From Siphonodentalium dalli (taxonomy: Eukaryota; Mollusca; Scaphopoda; Gadilida; Siphonodentaliidae), in NCBI GenBank assembly GCA_032622095.1, contig CP136064.1, positions 129,073,605 to 129,137,604 on the forward strand: DNA of 64,000 bases, written 5' to 3'. Position numbers and translations under genes: made by a program. The notes under the pieces were generated by a model, which ran no database searches, was not told where the DNA came from, and was given only the letters and a program-made list of their open reading frames with translations. Shown here piece after piece: positions 1-10,235 of this stretch (positions within the stretch are counted from its first letter, which is position 1; each line of letters starts with the position of its first letter).

Positions 1-796
1 CTAGCAAAGAACTTATTTTTTTTTATTGAGGCATGCACATGAAGGCGATATTTTATTGCAAGACAAAGTCAAAGGATTAGCTTTGTGTGGGGCGGGATTC
101 TTCACGAAGTAAACATGGAACAAATTTGGTCAAGTCAGTCAGTCAGTCAGTCAAGCTAAGCAAAACATCGCTCCCTCCCCTCCTCTATCTCTCTCTATAT
201 ATCTATCTCACCCTCTCTCTCTCTCCCTCTAGTATATCTACCAGCCCATGTATCTAACTTCTTACTGTAAATACGAACATCCAACCATAAATTGCCAGTT
301 GAAAAGAAAAGATGGACAAAAGGAAAGTTTACTTGTGAAGTATAAGTCGCCCCAGGACCTGACGTACACATCCTCTGAGAGTGTTTGAATGATCTCTCTG
401 CGCGTGCATATATTTGCATTTTTTTGTCTCTTATTTGCGTTGCTAAAAATATATTTTCCACATCCACATCTTTCTTTGGAGCGAAGAATTGTGCTGATAT
501 ATCTGTGATCAGATTAATTGAGCAGATATGATTGTCCCGCCAATCATTGAAACGACAGCCATGCAATGATTGGCCAGCCAAGTGCAAGTTCACAATCGAT
601 CCTATCACAAATATACACGCACACTTTTTCGATGTGAATAAGTCAAATATACGTACGGTTTTAACAGATGTGCTACAATGGCCCACTCTCATATATAAGG
701 ACAGAACACTAACTTGTACACGAAGCTGTAACATATATAGAACACATATAATGTGATCTGAAATGGGACAGAACACGTGTGTTCTATAAACTAGTG
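1..796. other. Non-coding left flank with microsatellites
   Basis: Contains an (AGTC)n run at about 133-152 and a CT-rich tract at 174-236. No reading frame here has coding character; the 193-codon frame on the minus strand is low-complexity translation of the CT tract and flanks. Nothing else supported. Confidence 0.6.
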
Positions 797-1358
797 AGAC
801 AATACACTAGGGAGACAATGCGCTCACAATGCGTGAATGTTAAAGGGACGGCACTTTCGGTGTGATAATGTTAAAAGGACACAAGGTACTCACAGTGCGA
901 ATGTTAAAGGAACACGAGGCACCCAAAGAGTGTGAATTTTAAAGGGAGACAATGCACTCACCGTGGGAAAATGTTGAATATTAAAGGGAGACAATTGGCT
1001 CGCAATGCTTGATTGTTAAAGGGACGGCACTGTTGGTATGAGAATGTTAAAAGGACACGATGCGCTCACAGTGTGAATGTTAAAAGGACACGAGGCACAG
1101 TGTGTGAAATTTAAAAGGAGACAAGGCACTCACGGTGGGGAATGTTAAAAGGACACGAGGCAATCTCGGTGTGTAAATGTTAAAGGGACACGAGGCAATC
1201 TCGGTATGTGAATGTTAAAGGGACACGAGAAAATCTCGGTGTGTGAATGTTAAAGGGACACAATGCAATCTAAAGGGACAAGCGGCACTCACTGTGGATG
1301 AATGTTAAAGGGACACACGGCACTCGCAGTTATTGCAGTGGGTGAAAGTTAAAAGGAC
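797..1358. repeat. Degenerate minisatellite, ~35-bp unit
   Basis: About 14 imperfect copies of a unit built around GAATGTTAAAGGGACACGAG followed by GCA(C/A)TC(A/T)CGGTGTGT. The copies between 1141 and 1260 are exactly 35 bp apart and the most regular; copies towards both ends carry insertions or truncations. The unit holds no open frame that runs through the array. Confidence 0.85.
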
Positions 1359-1655
1359 ACAGAACAAAATTTAAAACTTTAAAATTTAAAAAAAAAAAAA
1401 AAAATTTAACTTTCAAAACTTAAAAACTCAAATATTTAACAAATTTTTATAGAACTTTTAAAACTTCAAAAATTCAAATTTTCCAAAAACTTCAAAAAAA
1501 AAAATGAAACTTCAAATATTTCAAGAATTAAACAAAAGAATCTTAAAATTGTTCACGAATTAAGATAAAATTTACCAGTTTTAAAACTTCAAAATTTTCG
1601 GTCTCCCACCCAAATATGAATATATAACGAAGACGAGAATAACATGTTGATGAAG
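1359..1655. other. A/T-rich low-complexity stretch
   Basis: Runs of AAATTTAAAAC and ACTTCAAA, including an A18 run near 1390, lie directly after the minisatellite. No gene or recognised element. Confidence 0.7.
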
Positions 1656-2189
1656 TTTATTGAAATTTAATCATTGTCTGAATCTTCAACCATCATTGCT
1701 GACGCGTTCAACAGACTGTTGAATGTGTCCATCTCGTTGACACATTCCGCAGCTTTCTTACAGCCGATTACCGCGCTACTACCGGCGACGCTGTCATCCC
1801 CCGAATCTGATTAATCTGATAACGTTTCCCGTTCATCTTCGTCCGAATCTATAACCGTTTTAGGTCATGCGCAGTATCTTCGTATCGCCCGAATATGTCG
1901 TTCTTCGACTGTGTTCCTGACATAACTCCGTGTTTACAATTGAATGTATTGCACATTTATACAATACATCAGTGATACATATATATGTATACAAATTTAC
2001 ATGTGTAGGGGTGGCATGGCCAATACAGCCCGTCTTCCTGTCACCCGTGTAATATAACATATGTATAATTAAGATGGCGTTCATAGGTGAATAATGAGTA
2101 TTTATAACAAGGATGAGCGTTGAATTCTTATGTCTTTGCAGATTGTAGTTCGTCGATAAGATCTTTCCGCATAAATGGCACCCGTCCAT
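1656..2189 (-). pseudogene. Decayed C2H2 zinc-finger gene, minus strand
   Basis: An ATG at 2187-2189 opens a frame starting MDGCHLCGKILSTNYNLQRH. The spacing Cys-x2-Cys-x12-His with a central Tyr/Leu fits a C2H2 finger, but the second histidine (expected four residues on) is missing. About 230 bp further on the same strand are gene-like pieces in other frames: one ending FGRYEDTAHDLKRL-stop, then IDSDEDERETLSD-stop, then an acidic tail ending NASAMMVEDSDND-stop at 1667-1669. A perfect AATAAA on this strand lies at 1656-1661, six bases past that stop. The most economical reading is a short nuclear protein (finger plus acidic tail), perhaps with an intron around 1900-2100, broken by one frameshift and a TAA at 1811-1813. 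The parent gene is not recognised; the join between finger and tail is inference. Confidence 0.4.
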
Positions 2190-2254
2190 TATTTAACATA
2201 TTCAGTGCCGGCGACTGATATATTACGTCGTCCGAAAGGCGCCATCCATGGGCA

Positions 2255-2276
2255 GGCGACGTATATATACGTCGCC
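2255..2276. promoter_or_regulatory. Perfect palindrome centred on TATATATA
   Basis: A 22-bp perfect palindrome of GGCGACG arms around TATATATA. It lies about 70 bp upstream of the minus-strand ATG at 2189, where a TATA box with a short leader would sit. Being symmetrical it could also serve the plus strand. Promoter activity is inference. Confidence 0.3.
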
Positions 2277-2459
2277 CAGAACATCTCGTTCAAAACGGTC
2301 TACGGGCCGAAACACTTCACAATTTCAATCTTGGTGAACGTGCTTAAAACACTGCGGATTACAAGTCATATCTTGGGAGAATTTTCATGGGGAGCGGGTG
2401 GTCTGTTTATAGGCGCATGCGCATGTTCAACGTGTAAGTTTACCATGGCGTAGCCGAAT

Positions 2460-3684
2460 ATGTCTCCGTTAAAACGACAGCTCCGTACGTTAAGGCATTG
2501 AGGAGATAGAGCCGTCTGAATATAGGTGGTGAAAAATTATGTGTTTTGCCGTGACTTTTAAAGTCTTGCATAGTTCAAACTCTCTGAGAGGTCAACGCAT
2601 ACAGCATACAGATCTGTTAATTGTAAACATATTTTGATTGCGTAAAGGGCGATTACTATCAGGCATGCCCTGATCCAGTGTACACTTGGTTTAAAGCCAA
2701 ACGATCGAGGAATGCTGATTTGGACTACGTGCACATCACGCCAATCAAACTCTGTGCTTTAAGGGGTTCGCCAAATTACAATGATAAATTACTATAGAAA
2801 ACATTGTCAATATAGATTGCTCTTACAACACCAACATGGATGATTCATCGATCTGCCCTCATATATATCTCATTCTCTCATCCATATGCTATCAAATATA
2901 TCCTGAAAATTATTTATAAAATTTCACATTCAAATTCATAATTTATAAATAAACATTACAATTCAACACGAAATCGCTGCCTAAATTCATGCACAGAATA
3001 ATTTTCAATAATTAAAACGTTAGCTTAATGATAACCTACATATAAATAACGGGTTTGGTTGGGTGGGTCCTGAAATAATTAAGTCGATGATAATTGTGTG
3101 TCTACCGTGTAGAGTCGATATGTCGAAAGTGTCTAATGTCAATTAATTAATCAAATATTATTGTATTGAAATGCCGGCTACCTAGCTATAGCTAACTCGT
3201 GTATTGACCTTTATAATTGATCTCAAACTTCCAACACAGGACTTCGGACAAAGGTGAATAATGACAAAAATTAATTTACCTATACCGCAAGTATAATGTC
3301 TTCCTGAACGACAACTCCACAACATAATGCATGTGATGGATTTTCGTTATTTTGAGCATCAATCTACTGGACCATCAACATGATTGGATATATAGGATAT
3401 GTGTATGCATCTTCGAGCGAAATATAAAATGTGATATAATGGCGGAACATATTATTTGTTAAATGCATGGTTATTAATCATGCGCATGATCCCCATTTAT
3501 GTCAGGTCGTACACGTGATAGGATATATATGTATACGTTGAATGTATTACTCATGAACTGGTCTACATAAGTCAAAATGCAGTTCTTGGGATTACATCAC
3601 CATTAAACTTGAATGTATGTTCCATTGAGCCCATTGATTCAATTTGTTGAATAGTTTATATGAAATTATTCTGCTGTTAACAAT
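2460..3684. other. Non-coding stretch with one dispersed repeat
   Basis: No gene seen. A ~75-bp segment at about 3075-3150 (AATTAAGTCGATGATAATTG and onward) recurs at 5203-5274 with about 90 % identity, in the same orientation. Confidence 0.5.
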
Positions 3685-3970
3685 CCGATTAAACGCCCCT
3701 CAATTACTATTTATTTGGCTTCGGTGGGGGAGAAGGGGTAAACATATATGATTCGAGGAACCCACACATCAAAGCGCAGAGTTATTAGATATCGATTTTT
3801 GAAATCTATTATTTTTAACCATCGAGACTTATTAGTGGCATGGTAAAAAGTCGACGAGCCGACCGTCTGGGACCAAATTGCGGATGGAGATGGATAACTC
3901 TAAATTCAAGTGGCTTTGGTTTGAACAAAATATTGATAAATAACATGTTTTGGGCAATTTAATACTATAT
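3685..3970 (+). repeat. Dispersed repeat shared with 37.7-38.0 kb
   Basis: The stretch running from CCGATTAAACGCCCCTCAAT through AAAAAGTCGACGAGCC to GATAAATAACA matches 37738-38040, same orientation, with many substitutions. A third, partial copy lies inverted at about 4785-4845, beside the MITE at 4852. No coding capacity seen; family not recognised. Confidence 0.7.
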
Positions 3971-4851
3971 TGTTGTATGTGATTAGCGTCATTTCAAAAA
4001 AAGTTGTTGTTGTTGGAATATGATGATATGGGGACCATCGATTCGGATTTATTACCTTTAATAACTGAAATATACACATCGACTATATGTTATACAGGAT
4101 AAAGTCCATATGTATGCTAAAAGGGCATTGGATGACGTGAACGATGTCTCAAATGTACACAATCTGATTCGGTTGTCCCCGTCCACCTAGTACAAACGCT
4201 ATCGCATGCCAAATGGGATGGGATGCTGAAAAATCGCAAGCCAATTTGCGCGCGATTTAGTTTGCCGTGTCCCGCGTGACTCAGCATCGCATGCGAATAT
4301 CTTATACTATGTTTCGATTGTAAAATTCAAAGAAATGTAACTCTAACATACCCGTTATTTAGTAAAAAATCATACCAAAAGAATGACACCACAAAGAGAC
4401 ACGTTTCAAAAACACTATAGGAAAAATCACTTTTAGGGTGGGTGGGCTTGGGGGAGGCGGACGGCACTGTCTAAGACCTGTTGGGAAACACAAAATTAAG
4501 CAACGTCACCCCTTTTTCAAATTGATATCGAGGCAGTCAGGTCGCGCCAGCGACCGCTGCCGCGGGGGCCTGATGGCTCATAAAAACAACTCTATATATA
4601 AGCGCCCGCGGCTACCACTTTATAGCATCAAGGGTAGACTGAGCAAATCGAGACGGGATGCTGGTCCCGCCAAACTCTCCAGACGGCATCGACATATCAA
4701 AACGCATGCGATTCTCGCCTATCGTATCCGTATTTGGACGAGATTGTAAGACCATAGCCTGCCCCGTCTCATCATATAACAGATTACAAAATCGATATCT
4801 GATAACTCTGAGATTTGATGGGTGGGTTCCTCGACTCGAATGATTTATTAT
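3971..4851. other. Unassigned stretch with a GC-richer patch
   Basis: About 4430-4760 is richer in GC than its surroundings and holds a 103-codon frame made of arginine- and lysine-rich translation with no recognisable domain. A short GATTAAGCAACGTC-like match to 5S rRNA near 4496 is too short to support an RNA gene. The right end, 4785-4845, is the inverted repeat copy noted at 3685. Confidence 0.4.
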
Positions 4852-5199
4852 TTAAAGCGGTACTGTACACTATATCCGGCCATTTATGTGACCATATCCT
4901 GTTATACTCAACAGAATATATGGAACAAATGAATTAATTTGAGCCATGGATTAGTGTAAAATACATTCATATGCTCTGTGAACTATGCAAACAACATGGG
5001 AATTATAAAGAAAATGAATTCATGACTGGAGTCAAATTAATTTTCTTTATAATTACCATGTTATTTGTATCGTTTATACGGCAAATGAGTGTATATTATC
5101 ATCCATGGCTCAAATTCTTTCATTTGTTGCATATATTATGTTGAGTATAAAATGAGATGGTCCCAAAAATGGCCGGATATAGTGTACAGTACCCTTTAA
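4852..5199. mobile_element. TTAA-flanked MITE with long terminal inverted repeats
   Basis: Left end TTAAAGCGGTACTGTACACT, right end the inverse of TTAAAGGGTACTGTACACTA. The arms extend nearly to the centre, making most of the 348 bp a fold-back. Both ends coincide with TTAA (4852-4855 and 5196-5199), the duplicated target of piggyBac-type transposases. No ORF. It interrupts older repeat sequence whose parts are recognisable on both sides. Confidence 0.85.
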
Positions 5200-6297
5200 A
5201 TAATTAAGTCGATGACAACTGTGCGTCTACCGCGTCGAGTCGATATGTCGAAAGTGTCTAATGTCAATCACCCTTTGGATTCTCGCGAATTCTAATATTA
5301 GCTAACTAAAATATGAATAGTTGTGAATCTCCATCATGCTAATACCATACCTTGATGCCAAAATAGTCCACCTGTTAGAAGAGTGAATGAGTGAATTAGA
5401 ATGATGGTTTAACGTCGTTCTACCATTGTTTTACGTGGGATAGTTCCAAACGAAACCTTCAAATTATACAGTATAGCAGTGGTTAGCTTCATATTAATTA
5501 TACATATCATAAATTTATAAATTAGTTTTTACACAAGCTCAGATGAGTTACGGTTACTCATTAATCGGACGCGCAAAGTTTTAGATTTTTCCTAGAAACG
5601 GAGGTCATGAATTTTTTTAGACAATGTTCTTTGGTATTGAAGCTCATACTACAGTCATACATGGATACTTAAAAGACAATGGGTAATTATAGACCGGCAG
5701 ACCACATATGTGTTATAATTTGATTGTAAAAAGTACTTTGTGTACCATACTTTCCCTAACAAATTGTCTATTATTATCACGTTATTGTGAGTTATTAAGT
5801 CTCATTTAGTTCACGCCAGACTCGTGCATTATCACATGGAGACTGGTCCATTGATCCAATATTAAAAGTACAACCGTGACACATTTTTGAACAGAAATTA
5901 TGATGAAACCATTATACATATCTCCTATTTCTCGACGCGTATTGGTATGTAAAATATAGTTATGTAATAAATCGTAAGCAGTTGTGTGGGAGTCCGGATG
6001 TATAGTCCCCCCCAACATGAAAAAAAATATTTTAAAAAACTGTTATTTGGTCAAAGAAAGCGACAAACGAATGGTAAGAGAAAGCGAAATAACTGATTTA
6101 TGCAGACATCGTAACCATTATCATCTGACATCGAACGTTATATTCTACCTCGTCCATTATCAGGTTGTAGGGGTGTAGTTATATCAAGACAGCTATGATT
6201 ACCAGGCAGCAATATCATCGAACCGAGATGGGCAAGACTTAACAGCAAAGGTATTATCGGTACTATCATTGCAAGCTTGGTGAGAACACTCCATTGC
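5200..6297. other. Non-coding stretch
   Basis: Begins with the 5203-5274 repeat copy. The rest shows no gene; two overlapping ~70-codon frames near 5800-6180 on opposite strands have no coding features. Confidence 0.5.
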
Positions 6298-6390
6298 AAT
6301 ACCCCGCCCATATAGCCGAACAAACTAAGAATACCCCGCCCATATAGCCGAAATCTAACAATACCCCGCCCATATAGCCGAAACAACTAA
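6298..6390. repeat. Three tandem copies of a ~32-bp unit
   Basis: AATACCCCGCCCATATAGCC followed by GAA and a variable A/C/T-rich spacer occurs three times with the core identical each time. It looks like a young, short expansion. Confidence 0.9.
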
Positions 6391-7196
6391 CTATTTGGAT
6401 GGTTTGCTTGTTTTGTTTTAAATCATTAACTATTCTAGAAGTTAATGGTACCTAAAGAGTCAAAACAAATATTATTGATATTCTTAACCTCTCAAATGTA
6501 AAGAAATCCACGTTTTACTCTTCTCTTAATAACTTTTGAGCGTCTATTGTTTAATGAAGATGATCTGTACAATTTTTCACTTAAAAGATGCTGGAATTTT
6601 TGTGTGAAAATGATTGCAGTTTTGTCTGCATGTATGTCTGCAAAAACGTGCATATATACAACTTAAAGGTATATAACCGTGGCGATGTTATGCCATATTA
6701 CTTGTTGTATGCCATTAGTGTTTTCTGTAGCATAGCGATGGTGTTTTGCACTAATAAATATGTCACCGGTGTAGTCAATTAGCAGTTTGGTTTACCGAAA
6801 TAAGTACACAATATGTGTTTAATTACCATCCTATCGGCAGATATATAACTGATCTAAACATATTAACAGGTCGGACTAAGTTCGTTCGATTTCGAAAATA
6901 TTAATGGACCCTTTTGAAATATATGTTAACTATAGGGAGGAGTGACGCCTCTCTTATAATCCAGTATTTCCCAACCAAAACAGAAAAGAGCAGCTTTTAA
7001 TTTAAGTTCAGTGTTTACGACTTCCCTTTGTGTGTTAACAGTCCGATTGTCCCTCATTCATTAATAGAGAGAAGTATAACTTCGATATAGGTCGCATGGT
7101 CCCTGTGAGTACAGACGTATGACCATATTATACTAAGCTATCAGTTACACTCATCGCCGAAATGATTTTATATCCTCGCGAAATTCAATAGAAATC

Positions 7197-7294
7197 GGTC
7201 CATGTGTACCATTTTAATACACATACAATCAATATGCACAATTTTAATACACATACAATAAATGTGCACCATTTTAATACACATACAACCAATG
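7197..7294. repeat. Three tandem copies of a ~32-bp unit
   Basis: ATTTTAATACACATACAA occurs three times, spaced by YAATRTGCACC-like sequence. Unrelated to the array at 6298. Confidence 0.9.
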
Positions 7295-7332
7295 GCACTC
7301 CTTTCGTCGCGCACGCTTTTGTAAAATAAGGA

Positions 7333-7515
7333 TTACTGCCTGGTTGTCATTGCATTTTCGTTGTATTTCACATAAGATCCCTGCGGAGATTTAACATTCG
7401 CGGTTGTTAATACGAATAACCCTGCCAAACAACCAACCATATATAGTGGGTACGGATACACACTCCACGACAGCTGAGAATACATCGACGGTAACCTGTT
7501 TTCGTATCCTAACAT
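7333..7515 (-). CDS. Possible 60-residue one-TM microprotein
   Basis: An ATG at 7513-7515 opens a 60-codon frame. Residues about 24-42 (PLYMVGCLAGLFVLTTA) form one hydrophobic segment followed by a polar tail ending AMTTRQ. Base composition is more balanced than the flanks. No family is recognised, there is no homologous copy in the window, and a frame of this length is expected by chance, so this is only a candidate. It could be a chance ORF or a terminal exon. Confidence 0.15.
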   Translation of the reverse strand: MLGYENRLPSMYSQLSWSVYPYPLYMVGCLAGLFVLTTANVKSPQGSYVKYNENAMTTRQ

Positions 7516-7705
7516 ACTCTTAAACCCGCAAGTACCCTGGATTACCTACGTAGGTACTATACTTGTCCCGTGGGGGGGGGGGGGTACCAAAATATTGGTA
7601 CTCTGCAGGAGTACCCATCTATACTCTGCAGAGTGTTTGTCCAGGTACTCTGGAGTACCTATCAAGTGCTCTGGGGCAACTGTCAGGTACTATGGGTACC
7701 TAATT
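7516..7705. repeat. Degenerate GTAC-palindrome array with a G13 run
   Basis: The motif (A/G)GTACT(C/A)T-GG-AGTACC recurs about six times, each block nearly its own reverse complement (for example GGTACTCTGGAGTACC near 7634). A 13-base G run lies at 7572-7584. Confidence 0.65.
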
Positions 7706-8125
7706 GGGAACTGAATCTGATTTCTGAATTTATTTCGGTGTAGCGCCATGTTGTCTGAAATAATCGGTCAAATTTCCGAATTTGTGCGTAATTAAAGTAA
7801 AGATTATAAATCTATACAACCTTTAAATTGCTCAGACCCGATTTCCCCAGCCATTCTGCCACAGTTTTACATTACCAAATTTCACTTGGATCCGATGGCG
7901 TCATGTTTTTATTTTGCATCGTGAAAATTTAGATTACCAGATTGGCACTTTAACAAAGTGCATAGAGCATAACTCAATAGTACCTGTAGCAAGTATAATT
8001 CATATCGCGTTGGTTCTGAGGCCACAAACTACTCTTGGTACAATATGAAGGGACTACAGTAGACAGTCCATGGCTTATATACACTCTGGGATGCATATGT
8101 CACCGTGTATGTCCGACACCGGATA

Positions 8126-8327
8126 TTATGTTGGAAGTTTTAAAATTGTGTCCTCTTGGTAGTATACCACCGTTAGAATTTTATCAATTTCATTTATAAT
8201 GCGTAATAAATTTTGACAAATTCTCTCGCTGAATACGTTCGCTATAGAATGACCTTGGCGGATTATCGACGATGAGTCGACCAGTTCAACGCGCACGGGG
8301 TTCTGTTTAATGATATTGCTTTCCTGC
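8126..8327 (-). CDS. Candidate terminal exon, unknown product
   Basis: On the minus strand a pyrimidine-rich tract followed by GTGCAG (about 8336-8328) gives a good splice acceptor. It is followed by an open frame of about 66 codons to a TAA. The translation (beginning ESNIIKQNPVRVELVDSSS, ending EDTILKLPT) is polar with an amphipathic Leu/Ile-rich middle and mixed codon use, unlike chance frames nearby. No domain is recognised and no upstream exon could be identified, so it may be a pseudoexon. Confidence 0.22.
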
Positions 8328-8339
8328 ACGGGAAAATAT

Positions 8340-8735
8340 CAATCATAAGAGCTAAAGCGCCTCTTTTTTAATACACCCTCTTAAATGTTCCTGAGTCATC
8401 AATGTGTTCCTGAATAAATTGTACCAACGAAGAATGGGGTGGGAATTTGTATGGCAACTGTCAGCGCATCCGCACACAATCAGACTTAAACCATAAGACT
8501 TAAATAATACATGTATATTTACTGTCTTGCGAATTGGGGCTGTCGCCAGTCAGAAAGTAATAACTTTGTAGCCCGGATAGCGACAATTACTGCTTTTTTG
8601 TGTACGATAAAGGTGAAAAAAGAGATAAATACGATTGACTGACTACATTTAAGATGAAATAACTTGTAATCCTATTCCTGATAGTTTCACCACATGGATG
8701 GCAGCGACGACAAACGTTAATAATCTAGTCCAAAT
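8340..8735. other. Non-coding stretch
   Basis: No gene or repeat recognised between the exon candidate and the satellite block. Confidence 0.5.
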
Positions 8736-9470
8736 GATCTATATATGAAGCGCGGTGGTATTGGGAGGGTGTGAGGTCATCAACATGTTTTTCTACAAAC
8801 ATATTTTTAAATGTCATCACAATAGTGTGGTCGTGGGGGAGTTGAACCCTGAATAAATTGGATACAAGCTGACTTTGGTGTCATTTGACAGCTTTAAGCC
8901 ACACCATTAGACTCCTGGTATCACGATGATGATTATGTATAAGTTTGGTGGTAATCGGCGACAAATATTTTTGCTGCCCCTCCCCCTTCTCTGTCCTAAC
9001 AACAACAGCGTCACTTTAGAAAATTCTAATTCTTATCAAATTTAGTGCGCCCCCCCCCCCCCATCTCTCACCCAAAACGGAACCAATTTGACGTCTTTAA
9101 ATCACACGATTAGACTCCTGGTATCGTGGAGAAGAACGTGTATCAATTTGGTGGAAGTCGCGTTAAAAATATTGTTTATAAATGTTGGAGTCCCTCTCCC
9201 CTTCCGTGTACTCCTGACTCGAGGGCGCAACTTTTAACATATTTAAACCACACCATTGAATTCTTCATATCATGGCGATGATTATGTATAAATTTGGTGG
9301 CAATCTGCGACAACTATTTTTGCTGCCCCTTTCTGTCCTAACAACAACAGCGTCACTTTAGAAAATTCTAACCCGACCATTTCTTCCTCGTAAAAAGTTA
9401 CCCACGTTAGACCACTTTAGTGCCATCTAGTTGGTCACGTGAATTTATACAGAACACAGACAGCCATTCG
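8736..9470 (-). repeat. Satellite-like array, ~135-bp alternating units
   Basis: Read on the minus strand this is the unit family that fills the Helitron at 42.6-49.2 kb: (G/A)(T/G)CGCCGATT(G/T)CCACCAAA, then CATGATAYGAGGAATCTAAT, then GTGTGGTTTAAA. Type A and type B units alternate. It includes a C13 run at 9050-9062. Units here are more diverged than in the Helitron. Confidence 0.8.
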
Positions 9471-9497
9471 CAAATATAGATATAGATACAAGAATAC

Positions 9498-9683
9498 ATG
9501 AGCCATTATAACATGTCACCCTCTATCGGTTCAATGTCCCTCAGTTTGCAAGAATATATCTACCTCTTAAATATTCTGATACATATAGTGTTTGTGCTTT
9601 CTTTCGTGTATCTGTTTGCTATCTCACTATATGAATGCCCTTATTCCCGTCCCTATATAAATATGACAGTTGAGAAGATATAA
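9498..9683 (+). CDS. Possible 61-residue single-pass membrane microprotein
   Basis: ATG at 9498 opens a 61-codon frame. Residues about 22-44 (IYLLNILIHIVFVLSFVYLF) are strongly hydrophobic, with short polar ends. It sits exactly in the gap between two blocks of the same satellite family. No known small membrane protein is recognised. Length and AT-rich context allow a chance ORF; location and the clean TM profile are the only support. Confidence 0.22.
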   Translation: MSHYNMSPSIGSMSLSLQEYIYLLNILIHIVFVLSFVYLFAISLYECPYSRPYINMTVEKI

Positions 9684-9714
9684 TTGTTCAAAGACTTTAT
9701 TCGGTCACCATAAT

Positions 9715-10235
9715 ATGTTGTCGAGGTTGTGAAATTTGAACGCCAAAAACTCAATAGAACAAATTATGGAGATAACTATATATAAGATTGGTGGATATCG
9801 GCGACTAAACCATTCTTATTGATGTTGGTGCACCTCCTCTCGTCATCCCTGATCCAAACGGCACCACATGTGGCATCTTTAACCTATATGATTTGAGTCA
9901 TCGTATCATTTGGGAAGAACGTGGATGAATTTGGTGGAAATTTGTGCTAAAGATATTTCTATCAGTGTTGGTGCCCCTCCCCATTCATGACTCGAACGGC
10001 GCCACTTTTGACATATTTAAACCACTCCATTAGCATGATATAATTGATATGATTATGTATAAGTTTGGTGGTATTCAGAAACTAAACAAATTCTTTGTAT
10101 CGTGGAGAAGAACGTGTATCAATTTGGCGGTAGTCGGTGCTAAAAAATAGTTATTTTATAAATTGTGGTGCCCCTCTCCTTTCCGTGCACTCCTGACTCA
10201 AACGGCGCCACTTTTGACACATTTAAACCACACCT
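9715..10235 (-). repeat. Second block of the ~135-bp satellite
   Basis: Same alternating units as at 8736-9470 and the same orientation, for example GTGGAGAAGAACGTGTATCA at 10100. Together the two blocks look like a decayed relative of the array inside the Helitron at 42.6 kb. Confidence 0.8.

Noticed and set aside
195-776. 193-codon minus-strand ORF
   Set aside because: Starts and ends in low-complexity CT-rich sequence; no coding features.
4480-4520. Possible 5S rRNA fragment (AATTAAGCAACGTC)
   Set aside because: Only about 14 bases match the 5S internal region; the flanks and the rest of the gene do not.
4560-4600. tRNA-like start (GGGGGCCTGATGGCTCATAA)
   Set aside because: No B box (GGTTCRANNCC) or acceptor pairing at the right distance.
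6298-7294. CRISPR-like spaced repeats
   Set aside because: These are simple three-copy tandem repeats in an animal genome; spacers are not distinct and there are no cas genes.
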